Source of the DNA: Litorivivens lipolytica
Lineage (GTDB): Bacteria; Pseudomonadota; Gammaproteobacteria; Pseudomonadales; Spongiibacteraceae
DNA length: 64,000 nucleotides
Direction of reading: 5' to 3'
NCBI RefSeq assembly: GCF_014191715.1
Contig: NZ_JACHWY010000003.1
Location: 62,001-126,000 of the forward strand
The position numbers and the translations under genes are program-made. The notes under the pieces are model-generated. The model made no database searches and was not told the DNA's origin. It worked only from the letters and a program-made list of their open reading frames with translations. This document shows, one piece after another, positions 57,778 through 64,000 of this stretch (position 1 is its first letter; each line of letters starts with the position of its first letter).

Positions 57778-58350
57778 ATGGACATGACCAGCATCATTAC
57801 TCTGGTAGTGGCAGCCTTTCTGCTGATGTACGCCGTTACCATTTACAACAATCTGGTGGCGCTCAAACATTCGGTGTCCAAACACTTCTCCAATATCGAT
57901 GTGCTGCTCAAACAGCGTCATGACGAGCTGCCCAAACTGGTAGAAACCTGCCGCCAGTACATGCAGTACGAACAGCAAACATTGGAAAACGTGATCGAAG
58001 CCCGCTCGATGGTGGCCAAGGCGCAGGCCCGGCGCGACGTTAAAGCTCTGGGCGAAGCGGAAACCTCTCTGCGCGCAGGGCTCGGCAACCTGTTTGCACT
58101 GGCCGAGAATTACCCGGAGCTGAAAGCCGATAAGTCCTTTCAACATCTTCAGCAGCGCATCTCGGCACTGGAAAACGGCATTGCCGATCGCCGCGAGTCC
58201 TATAACGAGGCTGCAAACAACAATAACGTGCGCATCGAGCAGTTCCCCGATGTACTCATCGCCCGTTTTATGAATTTCGAAGCTTTCGATTTGCTGGAAT
58301 TCAGCGAAGAAGAGTTAAAAGACGTTGATATGAAAGCGCTGTTTCGCTGA
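57778..58350 (+). CDS. LemA family protein
   Basis: 190 residues. One N-terminal helix (IITLVVAAFLLMYAVTIYNNLVALKHSV) anchors it; the rest is a coiled helical bundle (FSNIDVLLKQRHDELPKLVETCRQYMQYEQQTLENVIEARS and so on). LemA domain motifs are all present. The N-terminus faces the periplasm in relatives; function unknown. The DELPKLVE motif is diagnostic. It is followed 31 bases on by the GIDE/EF-hand gene, a known pairing. Confidence 0.9.
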   Translation: MDMTSIITLVVAAFLLMYAVTIYNNLVALKHSVSKHFSNIDVLLKQRHDELPKLVETCRQYMQYEQQTLENVIEARSMVAKAQARRDVKALGEAETSLRAGLGNLFALAENYPELKADKSFQHLQQRISALENGIADRRESYNEAANNNNVRIEQFPDVLIARFMNFEAFDLLEFSEEELKDVDMKALFR

Positions 58351-58381
58351 CAGCGCCGCTCACCGTATTCGATAGTTCACC

Positions 58382-59290
58382 ATGGATACATTCAGCGACT
58401 ACCTGTGGGTGGAGCTTTTCACCCTCGGCTTTGGCCTGTTTGCCTGGATAGGCAGCTTCAGCGCGCTCAAGAAGGCGCGCCTGATCGAAGATACTCCAAC
58501 CTCGAAGATTCGCTCGGCGCCGCAGGGCTACGTAGAGATTATCGGCCTGTGTGAAGTGCACCCGGAAAACGGACCGCTGCACGCCAAACTAACAGGCAAC
58601 CCCTGCGTCTGGTACCGCTATAAAATCGAGCGTTATGAATCCAGCGGCAAAAACAGTCGCTGGCGCACACTGGAAAGCCAGTCCAGCAAAACCCCTATCG
58701 TGCTCAACGATCAAACCGGACGCTGTTTTGTGCACCCGGATGGCGCCGATGTCTCGCCGCGACACACTCGTACCTGGCACGGCAATTCCCGCTACCCAAG
58801 CTCACCCAAGAATACCAGCAGCCTGTTTGGGCGCCGCTACCGTTACACCGAAAGCGTGATCGAGCCCGGCCAGATGCTCTATGCGCTGGGCCACTTTGAA
58901 ACCCTGCATCCACCTTCGATGGAGAGTCAGGCTAGGAGCAATACCAATGCGCTGATCACGGCGTGGAAACGCGACTACGACCAGCTTATTGAACGCTTCG
59001 ACACCAATACTGACGGTGAAATTGATTTGCAGGAATGGGAAGCGGTGCGAGAGGCAGCGCATCGGCAGGCACTGCAAGACGCCTCTGACAACTACGACAA
59101 TACGCCAGTCAATGTCATGAGCTATAGCCCGGTGAAGCGCCAGCCCTTTCTGATCTCAACGCGTGAGCCCAAGGCCTTGAGCCGTCGCTATCGCTGGCAA
59201 TTTATCGGCCTCGGTGTGGCCGCAATCGGCTGCACACTGACCTTTTTGTTCTTGTTGCCTGGCGCGTGGCAGGCCTGGCAGTGGTTGTAA
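58382..59290 (+). CDS. GIDE-domain membrane protein with an EF-hand insert
   Basis: 302 residues. One N-terminal helix (WVELFTLGFGLFAWIGSF), a GIDE-type domain (SAPQGYVEIIGLCEVHPENGPLHAKLTGNPCVWYRYKIERY, then IVLNDQTGRCFVHPDGADV) related to mitochondrial MUL1, and a C-terminal helix (FIGLGVAAIGCTLTFLFLLPG). Between them is a perfect EF-hand loop DTNTDGEIDLQE at residues 207-218. No RING finger is present, so ligase activity is not expected. It probably works with LemA in envelope control; calcium response is inferred from the loop. Confidence 0.8.
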   Translation: MDTFSDYLWVELFTLGFGLFAWIGSFSALKKARLIEDTPTSKIRSAPQGYVEIIGLCEVHPENGPLHAKLTGNPCVWYRYKIERYESSGKNSRWRTLESQSSKTPIVLNDQTGRCFVHPDGADVSPRHTRTWHGNSRYPSSPKNTSSLFGRRYRYTESVIEPGQMLYALGHFETLHPPSMESQARSNTNALITAWKRDYDQLIERFDTNTDGEIDLQEWEAVREAAHRQALQDASDNYDNTPVNVMSYSPVKRQPFLISTREPKALSRRYRWQFIGLGVAAIGCTLTFLFLLPGAWQAWQWL

Positions 59291-59343
59291 ACCCCGCCCC
59301 ATTTTAGTGATGCAGTCGGCGTAAACATTTTTCCACCCGTTGC

Positions 59344-59379
59344 TATAATCGTTTTTGTTAATAATTCACTAAATAACAA
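59344..59379 (+). promoter_or_regulatory. Promoter/operator of the TetR gene at 59405
   Basis: TATAAT lies at 59344-59349. Just downstream, TTGTTA (59355-59360) and TAACAA (59374-59379) form an inverted repeat over 25 bases, typical of a TetR autoregulatory site. Confidence 0.5.
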
Positions 59380-59404
59380 AAGCGACTGAGCGGTAACGCA
59401 GGCT

Positions 59405-59995
59405 ATGGGCAAAACAACTGACACACGCGAGCGCATTCTCGATACCGCCGAGCAGCTGTTTGCACGCTACGGCTACGCTGCCACGTCGATCACCGATATT
59501 GCCGACAAGGTGGGGATTCGCGGCCCCGGCGTCTACAAGCACTATCGCAACAAACTGCATATTTACGAGTGCGTGCTGGCACGCCTGTTTGACCCGCTGC
59601 ACGATGTGATTGAAAAGCTCAGTCACGGCGATACACCTGAGGATATGATGCGGCAGATTGAGGCGGTACTGAGTAACCACGCGGAACACCCGAACATGGC
59701 CAAACTCATTCAGCATGCCACACTTGCCAATGACGAAACCCTGAAAATTTTGGCCGACAAATGGTATCGACCTTTCTTCAGTTATATCTCACAACTGGCG
59801 GAAACGTCGGAAAAAAGCTGGATCAACATTCCCTCTGTCATGACCTTTCACTGCATGATTCTCGGCTATATCACTCTGGCACCGCTGCATGCGCGAATTT
59901 TTAATCTCGACCCCTTGTGTGAAGGCGAGGTGCAGAATCAGCTCGACTTTCAACAGAAGCTTTTGGACATGATTGGCAGCGAATCCGTTGCCTGA
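59405..59995 (+). CDS. TetR/AcrR family regulator
   Basis: 196 residues. HTH at about 8-55 (RERILDTAEQLFARYGYAATSITDIADKVGIRGPGVYKHYRNKLHIYECVL). The ligand domain includes NMAKLIQHATLANDETLKIL and SWINIPSVMTFHCMILGYITLAPLHARIF. Monocistronic, ended by a terminator at 60036. Regulators of this subgroup often control acyl-CoA or membrane-lipid genes, but no target is adjacent except possibly LemA/GIDE. Confidence 0.85.
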   Translation: MGKTTDTRERILDTAEQLFARYGYAATSITDIADKVGIRGPGVYKHYRNKLHIYECVLARLFDPLHDVIEKLSHGDTPEDMMRQIEAVLSNHAEHPNMAKLIQHATLANDETLKILADKWYRPFFSYISQLAETSEKSWINIPSVMTFHCMILGYITLAPLHARIFNLDPLCEGEVQNQLDFQQKLLDMIGSESVA

Positions 59996-60035
59996 ACTGC
60001 TCAGACTCACAAACCACTTTTCATAAAATAAAAAA

Positions 60036-60054
60036 AGCCCCGCGATGCGGGGCT
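60036..60054. terminator. Terminator between TetR and lipoprotein genes
   Basis: AGCCCCGC-GAT-GCGGGGCT is an 8-base-pair stem. A-rich sequence (AATAAAAAAA) precedes it on the plus strand and TGTGTTTTTG follows, so it can end transcription from both convergent genes. Confidence 0.85.
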
Positions 60055-60083
60055 GTGTTTTTGCGACTGATATCAGCTAACAA

Positions 60084-60635
60084 TTACTGATTTTCAATCA
60101 GGCGCTGGCGCAATGCGTTAGCCAGCTTACGCGCATCGTAAGCGTTGGCTTGATCCGGCATCGGATTTTTGCGCATCAAAACTTCCAGGCTGTACTTGTA
60201 CGACGAACGGCTCGTTGACGTCGACAAGCCAGAGCCCGGAGAAACAACGGTACCACCCGTCACGACGGTGTCGCAGTTACCCAGCATGTCGCAGTTGCGA
60301 TAGTAGGTCTGACTCTGCTGATACGTCGCACCAAAACCTGAGTCGGTTGTCGTAGTGCGCGTTTTCTTGTCTTCGTTGCGATCTACCGTTTCGAACCAGT
60401 CATAACCTTTGGCCATGGTCAGTTCGGCAGCACGCAGCAGCGCATAATCTTGCACGGTTTCTGAAGGCGTTGAACTGTTACCTTCAAAGGTAACGCGATA
60501 ACGGTTGTCACCCAGCGATGTTTCCGTGTAACCGTAGTCCCCTCGTCCTTCGGCTGGCTTGTACGGTGTATCCGATGCGCAAGCCACCAGCAAAGCCGAT
60601 GAGAGCACAATCAAACCTGTAAGCCACGTTTTCAC
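60084..60635 (-). CDS. CC0125/CC1285-like lipoprotein
   Basis: 183 residues from GTG 60635, which has AAGGAGG five bases upstream; a TTG start 15 bases earlier would overlap this ribosome site. Signal peptide ends in lipobox LVACA (Cys at about 19), followed by SDTPYKPAEGRGDYGYTETSLGDNRYRVTFEGNSSTP, the family pattern of CC0125/CC1285-type lipoproteins. Role unknown, probably outer-membrane or periplasmic. It is divergent from the kinase gene at 60854 with 218 bases between the starts. Confidence 0.82.
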   Translation of the reverse strand: MKTWLTGLIVLSSALLVACASDTPYKPAEGRGDYGYTETSLGDNRYRVTFEGNSSTPSETVQDYALLRAAELTMAKGYDWFETVDRNEDKKTRTTTTDSGFGATYQQSQTYYRNCDMLGNCDTVVTGGTVVSPGSGLSTSTSRSSYKYSLEVLMRKNPMPDQANAYDARKLANALRQRLIENQ

Positions 60636-60853
60636 AATAACCTCCTTCAAGCGAGTTGGTCGTTTGACCTTGTTGTACGACGCTGAACATTCAGCGGATG
60701 ACAGCAGTCTAACGGGAGCAGCTTAACAACAGCTTAATGTTCCAAAGCCGCGCTGTACCGCGCTTACAAGGGTGGTATAGTCATACCCAAAGCGCTTAAA
60801 TCAAACAAAAGCGCATTATTAACAACAAAAACACGCAACACGGGGAACGCGCA

Positions 60854-62224
60854 GTGGAATTTCCAATTATTCCCGGCTACACCATCAGTCGCCCCCTGGG
60901 CAAGGGCGGCATGGCCGTTGTTTACCTCGCCACACAGGACAGCAGCGGGCGCCAAGTGGCCCTTAAGTTGATGGCCAAGCATTTGCAAGCCGACCCCAGT
61001 TTCAGCGAACGTTTTTTACGCGAGGCTCGAATCTGCGCGGAACTGGAACACCCAAATATTATCGCCATCTACGATGTAGGCCAGCACGAGTCTTACCGCT
61101 ATATGGCCATGGAAGTGTTGAGCGGCGGCGATCTGAAAACCCGAATGAAAAAGGGCATACAGATTCGCGACGGCCTCGACATCGTGCGCGGGGTCGCGGC
61201 CGGTCTCGATTACGCTCACAAGAAGAATTTCATTCACCGGGATATCAAACCCGAAAACATTCTGTTTCGCGGAGACGGCAGTCCGGTGATCTGTGATTTC
61301 GGCATCGCCCGCGACACGGACTCCCAGACTCAAATGACCAAGACAGGCACCGTCATCGGGTCGCCTCATTACATGAGCCCAGAGCAGGCGGAAGCCGCCC
61401 AATTGGACAGCCGCTCAGATCTCTATAGCCTTGGCATCATTCTCTACGAGATGCTGACAGGTCGAGTACCTTTCAAAGGCGAATCGGCGATCTCCATTGG
61501 GATCAAACACATTACTGCGCCACCTCCGGCGCTGCCGCCACAGGTTGCCCACTTTCAAGCATTCATTGACAAGGCACTGGCAAAAGACCGCGACGAGAGA
61601 TTCCAGACCGGAGCTGAACTCATTGCTGAACTGGAAAAAGCGATTGAAGGCTTTAGCGAGGAAGTAGCCGCCACCGTCGTGCACAGCGGTAACGACGCAG
61701 ATCAACCGCTTCCCGCAACCGTCCATGATGACGGCAACGAAACACTGATCAGGCCCGGCGAAATGCGCAAGGCGAAAGCGAAACGTACCTTAGGCGCTTG
61801 GATTGCGGCCGGGGTCGCGGTCGTCGCCTTGCTGGCTGGCGGCGGCTGGCACTACCTGCAACAGAATCCGGGCGCCGCGAGCGCTCTGACCAGCTCACTC
61901 AGCAGCGCCGAGCAGCAACTCCTGAACAATGCCAACCTGGCTGCCAGCGAAGGCCGCTTCTACTCGCCGCCAGGGGACAACGCCCAGTTTTATCTGACGT
62001 CACTGATGGCCCGAAACCCACATTCGCCGGAAGCCAAGGCCGCAATCACGCAATTGTTCGAGACTTACCTGAATGAAGCCGAACAGGCCATCGCCAGCAG
62101 TGACCTTAAACGCGCGGACGCCTTTCTGAATCAGAGTTCGCAGATTACGTTTTATATTGAGAACCAGGATCTGATGGACAGGCTGCGAGCCTTGCGCGCC
62201 AGCGCCAACGCTGCGCGCTATTAA
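60854..62224 (+). CDS. PknB-type Ser/Thr protein kinase
   Basis: 456 residues. Kinase domain about 1-270: Gly loop GKGGMAVVY at 16-24, Lys38, HRDIKPEN with Asp130, DFGIARD with Asp148, SPHYMSPEQ (activation lip). A membrane helix at about 315-335 (AAGVAVVALLAGGGWHYL) separates it from a periplasmic helical C-terminus. The GTG start follows GGGGAACGC. Downstream, a PP2C phosphatase and an FHA protein are encoded on the other strand; the three make a complete phosphorylation module. FHA-EAL at 4.9 kb is a candidate reader. Confidence 0.92.
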   Translation: MEFPIIPGYTISRPLGKGGMAVVYLATQDSSGRQVALKLMAKHLQADPSFSERFLREARICAELEHPNIIAIYDVGQHESYRYMAMEVLSGGDLKTRMKKGIQIRDGLDIVRGVAAGLDYAHKKNFIHRDIKPENILFRGDGSPVICDFGIARDTDSQTQMTKTGTVIGSPHYMSPEQAEAAQLDSRSDLYSLGIILYEMLTGRVPFKGESAISIGIKHITAPPPALPPQVAHFQAFIDKALAKDRDERFQTGAELIAELEKAIEGFSEEVAATVVHSGNDADQPLPATVHDDGNETLIRPGEMRKAKAKRTLGAWIAAGVAVVALLAGGGWHYLQQNPGAASALTSSLSSAEQQLLNNANLAASEGRFYSPPGDNAQFYLTSLMARNPHSPEAKAAITQLFETYLNEAEQAIASSDLKRADAFLNQSSQITFYIENQDLMDRLRALRASANAARY

Positions 62225-62238
62225 ACGGCGAAAAGGAT

Positions 62239-63084
62239 TTAAGCTGAGGGAGACAGTCCGAACACCAGTTCGACATCACCAAACACCAGCTGGTCACCAT
62301 CGCTCAGGTGAGCTTCGGTGACACGCTGACCGTTGTGCTGCGTGCCATTGGACGAATCGCAATCGCGCAGCAACCAGCCCCCGTTTACACACTCGATTTC
62401 TGCATGCCTGGAAGACACCGCTCGCGTATTAAGCGTAATGTCACAGTCGGCCTCGCGACCGATGCTGGTCAAGCCGTCATTCAAGGTAAAACGTTGGCCT
62501 GCCACCAGCCCGCCACTCACCACAAGAGATGCCACCGGGCCACGCGTTTGCGGGGCTTCTTCTCGCAGACTGCGGTTAACGATAACCACCCCTTCACCAC
62601 GGCTTGAGAAGGTCGCAGGTGGCGCCTTGGCTGGCGCAGGCTTAGCCGCCACGCCTTTCACTGCGGCCCCCGCGTTTGCTTGCGCCACAGGCTTTCGCGC
62701 TGTCGGTTTCTGGGCACTCGGCTTCTGGGGCATAGATTTTTGAGCTATAGGTCTCTGGGAAAGCGACTTTTCGGAGATCGCCTTCTGCACGACTTCGTAA
62801 TCCATAGAGTCGAAACGGACCAGATCACCCGGCTTGAGCACCGTCACCGTGATGCGCTGGCCGTTAACAAAAGTCCCGTTGGCCGAACCCGTGTCCTGCA
62901 GGTAAAGCTTGTCTTCTTTGACCAAAAAGGTGGCGTGCTTGCGCGACACATGAGGCTCGGTCAGCACCAGATTGCACTGGCGCTCACGCCCCACGGTAAA
63001 TTCATTTGTCAGTGATATTACGTCGGCATCAGCCTGATGTGGCCGCAGTCCCCAGGCTGAAACAGCGCGAGCACCTTCGGTCAT
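62239..63084 (-). CDS. Protein with two FHA domains
   Basis: 281 residues. An N-terminal FHA domain (about 20-105: VGRERQCNLVLTEPHVSRKHATF, DTGSANGTFVNG), a Pro/Ala/Lys-rich linker with repeated QKPSAQKPTARKP units (about 108-160), and a second FHA domain (about 185-275: SIGREADCDITLNTRAVSSRHAEIE, DSSNGTQHNG). Both keep the Arg, Ser and Asn of phosphothreonine binding. It is ATGA-linked to the PP2C gene and ends 14 bases from the kinase stop (convergent). It should recognise targets of this kinase. Confidence 0.9.
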   Translation of the reverse strand: MTEGARAVSAWGLRPHQADADVISLTNEFTVGRERQCNLVLTEPHVSRKHATFLVKEDKLYLQDTGSANGTFVNGQRITVTVLKPGDLVRFDSMDYEVVQKAISEKSLSQRPIAQKSMPQKPSAQKPTARKPVAQANAGAAVKGVAAKPAPAKAPPATFSSRGEGVVIVNRSLREEAPQTRGPVASLVVSGGLVAGQRFTLNDGLTSIGREADCDITLNTRAVSSRHAEIECVNGGWLLRDCDSSNGTQHNGQRVTEAHLSDGDQLVFGDVELVFGLSPSA

Positions 63085-63923
63085 ACTGAGCCCTGAAAAA
63101 AATAATATAAGGCACCGAGCACCAACAGCCCGGCAACCAACAATAGAGACTGCCGCGACGCTGACTTACCGCCGGTGGCGACGTTTTCGGCCTGCTCTCG
63201 CTCACGACGTTCGGTTTCGGAAGGTGCCTGTACCAGCACCACCGTTACGTTGTCTGCGCCGTTGTTGGCGAGTGTTTTTGCGACCAGACTGTCGGCAATT
63301 TCATCGACGTCGTCGGATGCACGAAAGCTGGCAACAATATCGTCGTGTGGTACGTAGTCGTTAAGACCATCGCTGCACATAAGAAGGATCTGACCGGGCT
63401 CGAAACTGTCACGAATAGCATCAACCTGCAGCTTCTCGACATTATCCTGACCGAGTGCTTGCAGCACGATATTGCGCCCCGGGTGATTGGCCGCCTCCTC
63501 CTCGTTGATGTGCTGTTCTTCGAGCAGCCGCTGCACCAGAGAGTGATCGCGAGATATCTGCTCAAGGCCGCGCTCCTCGCTCCACAAGTAGCAGCGGGAA
63601 TCGCCGACCCAGGCGACTTCAAAACCGGAATCATCAGCTGTCAGCGCAACAACAGTGGATGCCATGCCGGGCCGACCATGACCTTTTTCCGGAGCGGCAA
63701 GAATGGCTTCGTGAGCCTTAACAATCGCAACTTCAAGATCGTGGCCCTGTGCCACCTGATCACGAATCACCTGACACGCAATCTCGCTCGCGATTTCACC
63801 GGCATCGTGACCGCCAACACCATCTGCAAGAATCCAGAGATTGTGTTCAGGCGCCGCGGCAAAGTTGTCCTCGTTATTACTGCGACGACAACCAACATCC
63901 GATCGGGCTGCGTATTTCAACAT
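63081..63923 (-). CDS. PP2C-type Ser/Thr phosphatase with C-terminal membrane helix
   Basis: 280 residues. PP2C metal motifs: RSDVGCRRSNNEDNFA, LWILADGVGGHDAGE, FEVAWVGDSRCYLWSEE, ILLMCSDGLNDYV and ADNVTVVLVQAP. A C-terminal helix (SLLLVAGLLVLGALYYFF) anchors it. This matches the Stp/PrpC phosphatases that reverse PknB-like kinases. The ATG follows AAGGC closely. Overlaps the FHA gene by ATGA. Only 77 bases of upstream sequence are in the window. Confidence 0.92.
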   Translation of the reverse strand: MLKYAARSDVGCRRSNNEDNFAAAPEHNLWILADGVGGHDAGEIASEIACQVIRDQVAQGHDLEVAIVKAHEAILAAPEKGHGRPGMASTVVALTADDSGFEVAWVGDSRCYLWSEERGLEQISRDHSLVQRLLEEQHINEEEAANHPGRNIVLQALGQDNVEKLQVDAIRDSFEPGQILLMCSDGLNDYVPHDDIVASFRASDDVDEIADSLVAKTLANNGADNVTVVLVQAPSETERREREQAENVATGGKSASRQSLLLVAGLLVLGALYYFFQGSV

Positions 63924-64000
63924 GCCTTGCGTTTACCTGTAGTTATTAATTTTACAACGCTGTAGCTCGGCCCCTGTCGCTCATAACACATAAGGCGCAC

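Overview
The window is chromosomal DNA from a Gram-negative, aerobic bacterium, most likely a marine gammaproteobacterium of the Spongiibacteraceae/Cellvibrionales type. That placement is an inference. It rests on the steroid and lipid catabolism genes, a TonB receptor, a Rnk homologue, a YqjF/YqjG/YhaJ-like module and moderately GC-rich, densely packed genes. No rRNA, tRNA, CRISPR array, insertion sequence or prophage gene was seen. About 68 protein genes were accepted, most in short operons with ATGA, GTGA or TAATG overlaps.

Layout. 0-6 kb: an SDR cut by the window edge, an NlpC/P60 lipoprotein, a Tsx-like outer-membrane protein, a divergent FMN reductase/LysR pair, a Pmp3 peptide coupled to a DUF4112-DoxX protein, and an FHA-EAL signalling protein. 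6-15 kb: a ketosteroid-dehydrogenase-like flavoprotein coupled to a KshA-like Rieske oxygenase, then a minus-strand beta-oxidation set (acyl-CoA dehydrogenase, MaoC hydratase, MFE-2-type dehydrogenase, thiolase). 15-22 kb: an iron operon (imelysin, di-haem oxidoreductase, second imelysin, DUF1513, multicopper oxidase) behind a Fur-box-like site. 22-28.5 kb: a compact catabolic-looking operon (LLM monooxygenase, Zn-alcohol dehydrogenase, alkylsulfatase-like MBL protein, sulfotransferase-like protein, VOC protein) divergent from an SDR-TetR pair.

28.5-38.5 kb: a neutral-lipid region with two WS/DGAT-type acyltransferases, a PhaC-like synthase, a second KstD-like flavoprotein, two alpha/beta hydrolases and an ABC1/UbiB kinase. 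One acyltransferase and the PhaC-like protein carry Lys/Arg-rich tails. 39-46 kb: Rnk; a zinc-uptake unit (Zur-box-like site, small His/Cys protein, ZnuD-like receptor with a His-rich loop); a relic of a GGDEF gene; a DUF4331-lipoprotein-TPR-HupE-like operon. 46-53 kb: a lysophospholipase-like hydrolase, a desaturase/reductase pair with a FabR/DesT-like repressor, a quinone-stress module around perfect palindromes, and a tandem pair of palindromic repeats. 53-64 kb: an AAA+ ATPase, a lipase-like hydrolase, an ECF sigma/ChrR pair with a matching self-promoter, CysK, LemA with a GIDE/EF-hand protein, a TetR regulator, a lipoprotein, and a Ser/Thr kinase with FHA and PP2C partners.

The recurring theme is uptake, breakdown and storage of lipids and steroids, with metal and oxidative-stress control. 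The least explained parts are the 22-28.5 kb sulfotransferase/sulfatase-like operon, the lipid-synthesis enzymes with histone-like tails, and the DUF4331 operon, which has a possible ECF-sigma promoter. All family calls were made by reading motifs; no database search was run.
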